Shown piece by piece: positions 41,338 to 51,100 of a stretch of DNA of 64,000 bases. Numbering within the stretch: the stretch's first letter is position 1; every line of letters starts with the position of its first letter. The DNA is from Acetobacteraceae bacterium (GTDB lineage Bacteria > Pseudomonadota > Alphaproteobacteria > Acetobacterales > Acetobacteraceae), in NCBI GenBank assembly GCA_027482245.1, contig JAIXWG010000058.1, forward strand, positions 124,001 through 188,000. The letters are read 5' to 3'. The notes under the pieces are model-generated. The model saw only the letters and a program-made list of their open reading frames with translations. It did no database searches and was not told the origin of the DNA. The position numbers were made by a program, and so were the translations under genes.

Positions 41338-42483
41338 ATGGCGCAGGATACGGATGTGGCACGGGTGGCCGCCGCGTTGCGGGCCCCGGCCATCCGCTAT
41401 CGCAGTTTCGGCAACGAACCGGTCAGGACGCCACTCCCGGCGCCTGAGGCCGATGGCTATGCGCTGCTCGGTGCCATGACGCAGGCGGCGGAAACGCCGC
41501 AGGACCAGGCCGCGACCGAGGCCTGGCAGCCTCCCGCCGCGGAACCTGCCCCCGAAGCCTGGGCCGAGCCCGCGCCGGCCCCGATCCCGTCGCCATCCTG
41601 GGCGGAGCCCGCCGCGCCATCCTGGCCGGCCCCGGCCGCCGAGCCCTGGCCGGCGCCCGCCGCGGAGCCCTGGCCCGCCGCCTCCGGCTGGGCCCAGGCA
41701 CCGGCGGAGCCCGTGACGCGATCCGAACCGCAGGCGCCGTCCTGGGCCAACCCCGCGCTGCCGCCCTTGCCGCCGCTGCCGCCCCTGCCCGCGGAACACG
41801 CCTGGACGCCCCCGCCCGCGCCGCCACCGCCGCCGGCCCCACCGCCCGCGCCCCGGGCCGAGTTGCCGCCGCTGCCCCCGCTGCGGGCCCTGCCGCCGCT
41901 CCCCGAACCGCCGCCCGCGCTGCCGTCCGCCACGGTCTGGACGCCCTCTGCCCCAGTGGCCGTTCCCGCCGCCGCCCCGGGCTGGACCCCGGCCGAGCCC
42001 GCGCCGGCGCCTGTCGCGGCAGCCCCGCCGCCACCCGCCCCGCCGCCGCCTGCGCCGGCAGCCTTGCCGCCCATCCCCGCGCCAGCCGCCCCGGTGCGGC
42101 CGGGCGTGGAGGCGATGACGCTGCTGCGCGCGGCCGACATGGTGGCGCCCCTGCCGCCGCCGCCGCGCACCGGCCTGACCACCCTCGCCGCGCTGTCCAC
42201 CGCCCAGGGCGCCACGCCCACGGAGGCACCGCGCAGCCTGTTCCCGCTGATCGAGGCGCTGGACCTGCCCGGTGGCATGTCCCCCCGCCGCGACGCCGCC
42301 GCGCCCCCGGCGCCCGCCCCCGCGATCCCCGCCCTCCGCGCCCGGCCCGTCCTGGTGCCGGCGGCGGAGGTGGCGATGCCGCTGCCCGACCTGCTCCGCC
42401 TGCTGGCGGCGGGGGCCGAAGGCGCGGCCGATGCCTACACCGCAATGCGCCGCCCCGTGCGCGCAGACCGGCCAACGACTTGA
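41338..42483 (+). CDS. Proline-rich cellulose biosynthesis accessory protein (CcpAx/BcsH- or BcsO/BcsP-like)
   Basis: About 381 residues with a long Pro/Ala/Trp-rich centre (about 60-260). Only the ends look folded: an N-terminal element DVARVAAALRAPAIRYRSFG, reminiscent of the short start of CcpAx and BcsO/P proteins, and a C-terminal helix MPLPDLLRLLAAGAEGAADAY like the end of CcpAx. Its place between bcsZ and bcsQ-bcsAB is that of ccpAx in Komagataeibacter, where the protein helps align synthase rows with BcsD. The assignment is by position and pattern only; the disordered centre defeats confident homology by eye. A 97-bp upstream gap may hold an internal promoter. No membrane segment is seen. 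Confidence 0.65.
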   Translation: MAQDTDVARVAAALRAPAIRYRSFGNEPVRTPLPAPEADGYALLGAMTQAAETPQDQAATEAWQPPAAEPAPEAWAEPAPAPIPSPSWAEPAAPSWPAPAAEPWPAPAAEPWPAASGWAQAPAEPVTRSEPQAPSWANPALPPLPPLPPLPAEHAWTPPPAPPPPPAPPPAPRAELPPLPPLRALPPLPEPPPALPSATVWTPSAPVAVPAAAPGWTPAEPAPAPVAAAPPPPAPPPPAPAALPPIPAPAAPVRPGVEAMTLLRAADMVAPLPPPPRTGLTTLAALSTAQGATPTEAPRSLFPLIEALDLPGGMSPRRDAAAPPAPAPAIPALRARPVLVPAAEVAMPLPDLLRLLAAGAEGAADAYTAMRRPVRADRPTT

Positions 42484-42502
42484 CCGGAGGCTACCCTCGC
42501 CC

Positions 42503-43303
42503 ATGCCCCTGATCTGCTTTGCCTCTCCCAAGGGCGGCGTCGGCAAGACGACCCTGGCTGCGAACCTGGCTGACGCGCTCCAGCGCGACGGGCGGCGCGT
42601 GCTGGTGATGGATTTCGACCCGCAGAACACGCTGCGGCTGCATTTCGGCGTGCCGCTGACCGACATGGGCGGCTTCACCGCGGACCTGCCGCGCCGGCCG
42701 GACTGGCGGTCCTGCGTGCGGGAGACGCCGTCGGGCGTGATGGTGCTGCCGCATGGCGCGATGGAGTTGCGCGGCGCGCTCGGCCTGGCCGCGGCGCTGG
42801 AACGGGACCCGGACCTGCTGGCCGCGCCGATGCGCGCCATCCTCTCCGACCCCACCCTGACCGTCATCGCCGATACCTCGCCCGGCCCGTCCCACGCGCT
42901 GGCGGTGCTGGTGCCCATGGCTTCCATGGTCGTCGCCGTGCTGCAGGCGGAAGCGATCAGCGCCGCGCTGATCCCGGACATCGACAGTGGCCGCTTCCTC
43001 GGCTCGGGCACCATGGCCGCGCTCTTCGCCGGGCGGCTGCGCGTGGTGCTGAACGAGGTGGATTTGAACTCCCGCCTCTCCCGCGCCGCGGCCGATGCCG
43101 TGGCCCGTCACCTCGGCCCGCGCCTGCTCGGCGCCGTCAGCCGGGACGAGACGCTGGCCGAGGCGCTGGCCATGCAGAAGCTGGTGCAGGAGATCGCGCC
43201 CGACAGCCGCGCCGCCGAGGACATCCGCGGCATCGCCCGCGCGATCGAGGCTGCGCTGCCGAATGCGCCGGAGAGCTTCGGCCTCGGCTGGGGCGCCCGA
43301 TGA
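42503..43303 (+). CDS. bcsQ: Cellulose biosynthesis ATPase BcsQ (ParA/MinD family)
   Basis: Deviant-Walker ATPase of 266 residues in the BcsQ/YhjQ family, needed for polar placement of the cellulose machinery in enterobacteria. The N-terminus is MPLICFASPKGGVGKTT with the signature Lys at residue 10 and K15, the switch is VMDFDPQNTLRLHFG, and a YhjQ-like DTSPGPSHALAVLVP follows. The ATG lies 8 nt after a weak GGAGG (ACCGGAGG at 42484-42490). Its end overlaps the bcsAB start as ATGA, so BcsQ and synthase are made together. Confidence 0.9.
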   Translation: MPLICFASPKGGVGKTTLAANLADALQRDGRRVLVMDFDPQNTLRLHFGVPLTDMGGFTADLPRRPDWRSCVRETPSGVMVLPHGAMELRGALGLAAALERDPDLLAAPMRAILSDPTLTVIADTSPGPSHALAVLVPMASMVVAVLQAEAISAALIPDIDSGRFLGSGTMAALFAGRLRVVLNEVDLNSRLSRAAADAVARHLGPRLLGAVSRDETLAEALAMQKLVQEIAPDSRAAEDIRGIARAIEAALPNAPESFGLGWGAR

Positions 43304-46300
43304 GCTTCGGCGACCAGCTTCGTCGCGGCCGTGCCTTCCGAGGCGGGATCTGGGGTCGCCCCTGGATCTCGCTGCCCATCATGGTGCTCGCCGCCCTGAT
43401 CGGCACCACCTTCATCGTGGCACCGCTGGATGCGGAACAGCAGGCCTGGCTCGCCGTCGCGGGCTTCCTTCTGTACCTGGTGGCGGACCGGATTCCCGGG
43501 CGGGGGATGACGATCTTCATCGTCCTCGTCTCCGTCCTCGTCTCGCTGCGCTACATCCATTGGCGGCTGGTCGATACGCTGGAATTCACCAGCTTCTCCC
43601 AGACCTTCCTCGGCACCGGGCTGCTGCTGGCCGAGGTCTACGCCATCTCCACCATGCTGCTCGCCTATCTCCAGGTCATCTGGCCGCTGGACCGCAAGCC
43701 GGTGCCGCTGCCCGAAGACCCGGAGGAATGGCCGACCATCGACGTCTTCATCCCGAGCTACAACGAGCCGCTGGAGGTGGTGAAGCCCGCCATCTACGGC
43801 GCGCTGGCCATGGACTGGCCGCGCCACAAGATGAACGTCTACCTGCTGGATGACGGGCGGCGCGACGAATTCCGCCGCTTCTGCGAACAGGTGGGCTGCA
43901 ACTACGTCATCCGCGCCGACAACAAGGGCGCCAAGGCCGGCAACATCAACGCCGCGCTGAAGAACACCACCGGCGAATACATCGCGATCTTCGATTGCGA
44001 CCACGTCGCCACGCGCGCCTTCCTGCAGCTGACGGTGGGCTGGCTGCTGCGCGACCGCGACCTCGCCATGGTGCAGACGCCGCACCATTTCTATTCGCCC
44101 GACCCGTTCGAGCGGAACCTGGCCTCCGGCCAGCGCGTGCCGAATGAGGGCCTGCTCTTCTACGGCCTGGTGCAGCAGGGCAATGATCTCTGGAACGCCG
44201 CCTTCTTCTGCGGCTCCTGCGCCGTCATCCGGCGCGAGGCGCTGGAGGAAGTGGGCGGCGTGCCGACCGTCACGGTGACGGAGGACTGCCACTGCTCGCT
44301 GAAGATGCAGCGGCGCGGCTGGCGCACGGCCTATCTCCGCATCCCGCTGGCCGCGGGGCTCGCGACGGAACGGCTCATGCTGCACATCGGCCAGCGCATG
44401 CGCTGGGGCCGGGGCATGATCCAGATCCTGCGGATCGAGAACCCGATGACGGCGGAAGGGCTCCGCTTCGCGCAGCGCTGCTGCTACTTCATGTCGCAGT
44501 TCCACTTCCTTTTCCCGCTGCCACGCTTCGTCTTCCTGACGGCGCCGCTGGCCTTCCTGCTGTTTGGCGAAAGCATCATCGCGGCAAGCCCGCTGGCCAT
44601 CCTGGCCTATGCCGGGCCGCACATCCTGCATTCCGTCGGCGCCACGAGCCGCCTGTCGGGCCACGTCCGCCACAGCTTCTGGTCCGAGATCTATGAGACG
44701 GTGCTGGCGCTCTACCTGATCCCCGTCATGCTCGCGACGCTGCTCGACCCGAAGAAGGGCAAGTTCAACGTCACCGACAAGGGCGGCACGCTGCAGGAAG
44801 GCTTCTTCGACCTGCGCGCGGTGGGCCCCAACATGGTGCTGACGCTGGCGCTGATCGCGGGCCTGCTGTCCGGCATCTACGGGCTGACGACGAACCCGGT
44901 GGAGAGCCTGGACTTCCAGGCCTTTGCGCTGAACTTCATCTGGGCGCTGCTGTCCTTCGTCGTCGTGCTCGCGGGCCTCGCCGTCGGGCGAGAGCGGCGA
45001 CAGGTGCGCGAACGCGCGCGCGTCGGCGCCGTGGTCGCGGCGAATGTCGTGCTGGCCGATGGGCGCGTGCTGGAGGGCGAGACGATGGACCTCTCCCTCG
45101 GCGGCGCCGCGGTGACGGTCGATCGGCCGGAAGGCGTCGCGGACGACGCGGCGGTGACGCTGGAACTGGATGTCGGGCCCGAATGGGTGGCGATCCCGGC
45201 GGAGATCCTCCGCTGGACGGAAGGACGGCTGCAGGTGCGCTTCGCGGCGCAGACGCTGCATGACGAAGGCAATATCGTCCGCGCCGTCCTGGGCCGCGCG
45301 GATGCCTGGGTGGATTGGGACGACGTGCGAGAAGACAAGCCTCTCCGCAGCCTGGCGGAGGTTGCCCGCTCGATCGGCGGCCTGTTCCGTGGCGACAGCC
45401 AGTTCTCCTTCTTCGTGCGCCGCGGCCGGCAGGCGAAGAAGCCCACGGTGCGCATCGTGCCGCCGCCGGGGGGCGAGGGTGCCGACAGCGTCGCGGCCGG
45501 GGAGGCCGCGGCCCCGCCCGCGCCCACGCGCCGCCCGCGCGGCGAAAGCAGCATCCGCCGCGCCGCCGCCATCGCGCTGATGCTGGCGCTCGGCGCGCCG
45601 GGGATCGCGGCCGCCCAGGTCAACCTGCGCGGCGCGCCCCCGCCGCCATCCCCGCTCCAGCCCGGCCCGCAAGGCCTGCCGCTGAACCTGCCGCCGCAAT
45701 CCCCGGGCGCCGGCACTTTCGGCGCTCCGGCGGGTGCGGGTACCTTTGGCGCGCCCGGCGCGGGCCAGCCGCTGGCGCCCGGCGCGGGTTCGCCCTTCGC
45801 GGCCCCGGCGCCGACCTCCGGCGGCTTCGCCGCGCCACCGCCTGCGCTTGGCGGTGGGCTGCTGACGACGCCCCAAGGGGCCGGCCAGGCCGCCGCGCCG
45901 ATGCCCGGCGGCCCGCTGCCGGCCGCGCAGCCCGCCTTCACCGGCGTGCCCATGGTGGGCAGCTTCGGCTCCCCGACCGGCGACGGCTCCTCCCGCACCG
46001 AGACGCGGACGCTCCGCCAGCTCGGCCTGCGCGCGCCGATGCAGATGCGCGGCACGTCGGACCTCCAGGGCGTGCTCTTCGGCGTCCGGGGCGATGAGGT
46101 CGTCACCGCCGCGCGCCTCGTGCTCCAGGGCGCGACCAGCCCGGCGCTGATCCCGGAATACAGCCAGATCGCGATGTCGCTGAACGAGCAGTTCGTCGGC
46201 GTCATCAACCCCGATCGCAACCGGCCCGCCTTCGGGCCGCTCGAATTCCCGATCAACCCGGTCTTCTTCGCCGACCTCAACCGGCTGAACTTCCGCTTCG

Positions 46301-48123
46301 CCGGCCGCTACACGGTGGAGTGCAACGACCCGCTCTCCGGTCTGCTTTGGGCCAACATCTCCGACCTCTCGACGCTGCAGGTCACGCTGGAACGCCTGCC
46401 GCTGCAGCGCGACCTGGCCCGCCTGCCGGAGCCCTTCTTCGACCCCCGCCTGCTGCGGGAACCGCTGACCCTGCCGGTGGTGGTGTCGGAAGGGGCTGGC
46501 AATGAGTCGCTGAAGGCCGCGGCTTCCGTCGCCTCCTGGTTCGCCGTGCAGGCGGACTACCGGGGTGCGAGCTTCCCCGTCTCCTTCCAGCTGCCGCCGC
46601 GCGGCAACACGGTGGTGATCGCGGCCGGCAACGAGCCGATCGCCGGCATCGCCCTGCCGCGCTTCGATGGCCCGACCCTGGCGCTGGTGCCGCATCCCTC
46701 CGATCCCTACAGCCTGCTGCTGATCGTCGGCGGCCGGACGGGGGCGGAGGCCGCGCAGGCCGCCACGGTGCTGGCCGGCAGCAAGGAAGCCCTGGCCGGT
46801 GAGATCGCGGTGGTGCAGCCCATCACGCTGCCCGCGCGCCAGCCCTATGATGCGCCGCGCTGGATCCGCAGCGACCGCCCCGTGCGCTTCGGCGAACTGG
46901 TCGATCCCAGCGAATTGCAGGCCTATGGCTATGCGCCCGGCCCCATCGCGCTGCCCTTCCGCACGGCGCCCGACCTCTACACCTGGCGCGGCCGCCCGCT
47001 GCCGGTGGAGCTGAACTACCGCGCCCCTCCCGGCCCGATCATGGATGTCGCGGTCTCGCGCCTCGATGTCGCGCTGAACGACATCTACCTGCGCAGCCTG
47101 CCGCTGAGCCCGCCGGAGGCGCCCTGGCCGATCAACCTGCTCAGCCGCCAGATCGGCCAGGCGGAACGGCAGAACTCCCGCTTCGGCCTGCCGGCCTACC
47201 TGATCTTCGGCATGAACGAGCTGCAGCTGCGCTTCGACATGCGGCCAATGCACCGCGGCGACTGCGTGGCGGTGCCGGCGGATGTCCGCGCCTCGATCGA
47301 CCCCGACAGCACGATCGACCTGACGGACGCCTACCGCTTCACCACCCTGCCGAACCTGGCCTTCTTCGCGGGCTCCGGCTTCCCCTACACGCGGATGGCC
47401 AATTTCAGCGAGACGGCGGCGGTGCTGCCGGAACGGCCGAACCCGGTGGAACTGTCCTCCTTCCTCACGCTGATCGGGCGGCTCGCCGCCCATGTCGGCC
47501 ACCCCGCCACGGGGATCGAGGTGGTGCGCCCCGGCGGCATGGAAGCCGTGGCGGCGCGGGACCTGCTGGTGATCGGCGCGCTCGGCCGCCAGCCCGCCCT
47601 GAACACGCTGCTGCGCGACGACGGGCCGGTGAAGCTGGACGGCAACCGCCTGTCCGTCGCCCTGCCCGACACGATGGAGAGCTTCCGCAACCTGTTCCTC
47701 GGCGATGAGCCGCGGATCGCGCGCGAACAGGCCTCCGCGCTGCTGACCTCGACGGGCGATGGCCTCGGCATCCTGATGGGCTTCGAAAGCCCGCTGCGCT
47801 CCGGCCGCTCGGTCGTCGCGCTGACCGGCACCACGCCGCAGGGGCTGGAGATGATGCTGGCCGCGCTGCGCGACCCGGAGCAGTCGCCCCGCATCCAGGG
47901 CGACCTCGCCATCCTCAGCGGCGGGCGCATCAGCAGCTTCTCGCTCGGCGGGCACTACACCGTGGGCAGCCTGCCGCCGCATGTCTGGCCGCAATACTTC
48001 ATGTCCACCCGGCCGGACCTGCTGCTGCTGCTGCTGGTCGCCTCCTGTGCCATCGTCGCCATCCCCGCCTATTGGGCGCTGCGCCGCCGCGCCGCGATCC
48101 GCCTCCGGACCCGCACCTCATGA
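43300..48123 (+). CDS. bcsAB: Fused cellulose synthase BcsA-BcsB
   Basis: 1607-residue fusion of the inner-membrane synthase and its periplasmic partner. The BcsA part (about 1-720) has flanking membrane helices and the GT2 motifs D184-D185, D232-x-D234, T-E-D (E328-D329) and Q365-x-x-R-W369 that bind UDP-glucose and the glucan. A PilZ domain for cyclic-di-GMP follows, with R566-R-Q-V-R570 and D597-x-S-x-x-G602. After a Gly/Ala/Pro linker with an internal hydrophobic segment near 750, the BcsB part (about 850-1607) shows the carbohydrate-binding and flavodoxin-like repeats and a C-terminal membrane helix. Fusion is as in Komagataeibacter AcsAB. It overlaps both neighbours by 4 bp. Confidence 0.95.
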   Translation: MSFGDQLRRGRAFRGGIWGRPWISLPIMVLAALIGTTFIVAPLDAEQQAWLAVAGFLLYLVADRIPGRGMTIFIVLVSVLVSLRYIHWRLVDTLEFTSFSQTFLGTGLLLAEVYAISTMLLAYLQVIWPLDRKPVPLPEDPEEWPTIDVFIPSYNEPLEVVKPAIYGALAMDWPRHKMNVYLLDDGRRDEFRRFCEQVGCNYVIRADNKGAKAGNINAALKNTTGEYIAIFDCDHVATRAFLQLTVGWLLRDRDLAMVQTPHHFYSPDPFERNLASGQRVPNEGLLFYGLVQQGNDLWNAAFFCGSCAVIRREALEEVGGVPTVTVTEDCHCSLKMQRRGWRTAYLRIPLAAGLATERLMLHIGQRMRWGRGMIQILRIENPMTAEGLRFAQRCCYFMSQFHFLFPLPRFVFLTAPLAFLLFGESIIAASPLAILAYAGPHILHSVGATSRLSGHVRHSFWSEIYETVLALYLIPVMLATLLDPKKGKFNVTDKGGTLQEGFFDLRAVGPNMVLTLALIAGLLSGIYGLTTNPVESLDFQAFALNFIWALLSFVVVLAGLAVGRERRQVRERARVGAVVAANVVLADGRVLEGETMDLSLGGAAVTVDRPEGVADDAAVTLELDVGPEWVAIPAEILRWTEGRLQVRFAAQTLHDEGNIVRAVLGRADAWVDWDDVREDKPLRSLAEVARSIGGLFRGDSQFSFFVRRGRQAKKPTVRIVPPPGGEGADSVAAGEAAAPPAPTRRPRGESSIRRAAAIALMLALGAPGIAAAQVNLRGAPPPPSPLQPGPQGLPLNLPPQSPGAGTFGAPAGAGTFGAPGAGQPLAPGAGSPFAAPAPTSGGFAAPPPALGGGLLTTPQGAGQAAAPMPGGPLPAAQPAFTGVPMVGSFGSPTGDGSSRTETRTLRQLGLRAPMQMRGTSDLQGVLFGVRGDEVVTAARLVLQGATSPALIPEYSQIAMSLNEQFVGVINPDRNRPAFGPLEFPINPVFFADLNRLNFRFAGRYTVECNDPLSGLLWANISDLSTLQVTLERLPLQRDLARLPEPFFDPRLLREPLTLPVVVSEGAGNESLKAAASVASWFAVQADYRGASFPVSFQLPPRGNTVVIAAGNEPIAGIALPRFDGPTLALVPHPSDPYSLLLIVGGRTGAEAAQAATVLAGSKEALAGEIAVVQPITLPARQPYDAPRWIRSDRPVRFGELVDPSELQAYGYAPGPIALPFRTAPDLYTWRGRPLPVELNYRAPPGPIMDVAVSRLDVALNDIYLRSLPLSPPEAPWPINLLSRQIGQAERQNSRFGLPAYLIFGMNELQLRFDMRPMHRGDCVAVPADVRASIDPDSTIDLTDAYRFTTLPNLAFFAGSGFPYTRMANFSETAAVLPERPNPVELSSFLTLIGRLAAHVGHPATGIEVVRPGGMEAVAARDLLVIGALGRQPALNTLLRDDGPVKLDGNRLSVALPDTMESFRNLFLGDEPRIAREQASALLTSTGDGLGILMGFESPLRSGRSVVALTGTTPQGLEMMLAALRDPEQSPRIQGDLAILSGGRISSFSLGGHYTVGSLPPHVWPQYFMSTRPDLLLLLLVASCAIVAIPAYWALRRRAAIRLRTRTS

Positions 48124-51100
48124 TGTCGCTTCGCCACCAGGCCCCCCCCAACCTGCGGCCCACCCTGCGCGCCGGCCTGCTCGGCACGGCGCTGGTCGCG
48201 GCCTCGCTCGTCATGCATCCGGCGCTGGCCCAGGAACGCGGCGTGGCCGCGCTGCTGGACCAGGCGAACTACTGGAAGCTGCAGAACCGCCCGGACCAGG
48301 TGATCCGCACCCTGGAACGCGTGCTGCAGGTGGATGCGCGCAACGCCGATGCCCTGTCCGGCATCGCGGAGGCGCAGGCCCAGCTCGGCAACACCGCCCA
48401 GGCGCAGGATGCGCTGGCGCGGCTGCGTGCCTCCGCACCCGCCGATCCGCGCACCATGCAGGCCGATGCCGCGGTGCGCACCTCCACCGTCGATGCCGCG
48501 GCGCTGGCCCAGGCGCGGCAGCTGGCGCAGGCCGGGCGGAATGCGGAAGCGGTGGAGCGCTATCGCCAGATCTTCGCCGGCGCCCCCATCCCGGACACCT
48601 TCGCCCTCGAATACTACCAGACCCTGGCGGGGACCGAGGCCGGGTGGCGTGAGGCGCGGGACGGCATCGGCGCACTCGCCCGCCGCGCGCCCAACAACAC
48701 CGCCATCCAGCTCGCCAACGCGCAGATCCTGACCTACCGGGAGGAGACGCGCGCCCAGGGCATCGACCAGCTGCGCCGCCTCTCCGGCCAGGGCGACAGC
48801 CAGCAGAGCGCGACCGCCGCCTGGCGCCAGGCGCTGACCTGGCTCGGCGACGGACCGGACGCGGTGCGGCCGCTGGAAGGCTACCTCCAGCAATTCCCGG
48901 ATGACGCGGAAATCCAGCGCCGCCTGGAGCTGGCCCGCAACCCGCCGGCGACGCCGGCCGACGACATCGGCCTGAACCGCGTGGCCGGCTGGCGCAACTT
49001 CAACGGCAACCGGCTGCGGGAGGCGGAGGAGAATTTCAACGCCGTCCTGGCGCTCGACCCGAACGACGCCGACGGCCTCGGTGGCCTCGGCCTGATCCGG
49101 CTGCGCCAGGGGCGCCAGGCGGATGCACGGCGGCTGCTGACCCAGGCGATCGAGGCCGATCCCTCGCGCCGTGCCTCCTGGGAACGGGCGCTGCAGGGTG
49201 CCTCCCAGCGCGGCGGCCCGGCCGGGCCGGGCGGTGGCGGCGGCGGCGCGCCGGGGCCTGACATCCAGGCCGCGCGCAACCTGGTGGATGCGGGCAACTT
49301 CTCCCAGGCCGAGGCCATGCTGGCGCGCATCACCGCGCGCAATGGCGGCGACCGGCCGGATGCGGAAGCGCTGCTGGGCGACATCGCGCTGCGCCAGGGC
49401 AATGCGGGGCTGGCGGAGCAGCGCTACCGTGCGGCGCTCGCCCGGCGCGGCAATTTCGGCGCCGCCATGTCCGGCTTGGCCAATGCCCTGCAGGCGCAGG
49501 GCAAGTTCAACGAGGCCGAGGAAGTCTACCGCCGCATCGGCGGCACGCAGGCGCCGCAGGTCCGCGCCGACGCGCTGCGAGCCGAGGCGCAGCGGACGGA
49601 CGACCCCGCCGCCGCCGCCGCCCTGCTGCGCGCCGCGGTGCAGAACGATCCCTCCAACCCCTGGCCGCGGCTCGACCTGGCGCGGCTGATGGCCCGCAGC
49701 GGGCAGGGCGCCGATGCCCGCGCGCTGATCGAGGGCAGCGTCGCCAGCCGCGCGACGCCGGACACGATCCACGCCGCCGCGATCTTCGCGATGGAGCAGT
49801 CCCGCCCGGCGGAAGCCGTGCGCCTGCTGGAACGCATCCCCGCCAATGTCCGCACCCCGGACCAGACGCGGATGCTCACCTCGACGCGCGTGCAGGCGCA
49901 GGTGGCCGCGGCCGCCGCGCTGGCGACGCAGGGCCGCCGCCAGGAAGCGCGCCAGCAGCTCCTCGCCATGGCGTCGCGCCCCGATCCGTCCGGGGAGGTT
50001 GGGCCCGCCGTGGTGCGCGCGCTGAACGCCATGAACGACCCGCGCGGCGCGCAGGAAGCGGCGCGGCACTACGCCATCAATGCCCGTGCGCAGCAGCCCT
50101 CCACTCAGCTCGCCGCCGCCGGCGCGCTGATGGAAGCGGGGCTCGACCAGGAAGCGGCGCAGCGCGCCACCCAGATCGACCCGAACCGCCTGACGGCGGA
50201 GCAGCGGCGCACGGCGAATGGCCTGGCTTCCGGCCTGTCCATTCGTGCGGCGGACCAGCTGAACGCCCGCGGCGACCGCGCCACGGCCTTCGACGTGCTG
50301 GTGCCGACCCTGCAGAACGACCCCGCCAACCCCGCCGCCAATTTGGCGCTGGCCAGGCTCTACCAGGGGGCGCGGGACCATGAGCAGGCCGGGCGCATCG
50401 CCGATGCCGTGCTGTCCCGCAACCCGCGCGACACGGATGCCCGCACCGCCTCCCTCGATGCGGCCATCGCGGCGCGGGACTGGGCGAAGGCGGAGGCGCT
50501 GATCAGCGAGGGTCGCGCGCTGATGCCGAATGACGCGCGCGTGCCCCTGATGGAAGCGCGCCTTGCCCGCGCCTGGGGCGACCAGCGCCGCGCGCAGACG
50601 GCGCTGCAGCAGGCGGCGCAGCTGCGCCGGCAGCAGATCGGCCTCGACAGCCAGCCGCCCAGCGTCATCAACGGCGGCATCCTGCCGCAGGCCACCGTGC
50701 CGCAGGCGCGCGCCACGCCGGGCTATGAGAACCCCTTCCGCCGCACGCCGCTCGCCGGGCAGGACCTGTCGCCGGCACAGCTGCAGATGATGCAGGCGAG
50801 CCAGGGCCTGGCGCCCGCCCCGCAGACATCGGGCATGCAGGGCATGCAGTTCGCGCAGCTGCAGCTGCCGAACCAGACCGCCCAGCCCAACGATCCGCTG
50901 CTTAGCGAGATCAACCGCCAGCTGGGCGAAGTGCGGGAGGAAGCGGCACCCCGCATCAACCCCGCCCTCGGCATGCGGGTGCGGTCCGGCGATTCGGGCA
51001 TCGACAAGCTGACGGAAAGCCATGCGGGCGCCGAGGGCAGCGTCGCCATGCCCGGCGTCGGCGGCCGCCTGACCGCCCGCGTCAGCGCCGTCAGCCTCGA

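Noticed and set aside
41560-42110. Short GC-rich tandem repeats as noncoding satellite DNA
   Set aside because: They keep the reading frame of the proline-rich cellulose accessory protein and show no stop codons; the repeat is at protein level.
43108-47994. A 1628-codon open frame on the minus strand opposite bcsAB
   Set aside because: It is a mirror of a high-GC gene: the translation is Arg/Gly/His/Gln-rich low complexity without domains, while the plus strand encodes a complete BcsAB with all motifs. Similar mirrors opposite bcsC (48069-52109) and the macroglobulin gene (59747-63835) were rejected for the same reason.
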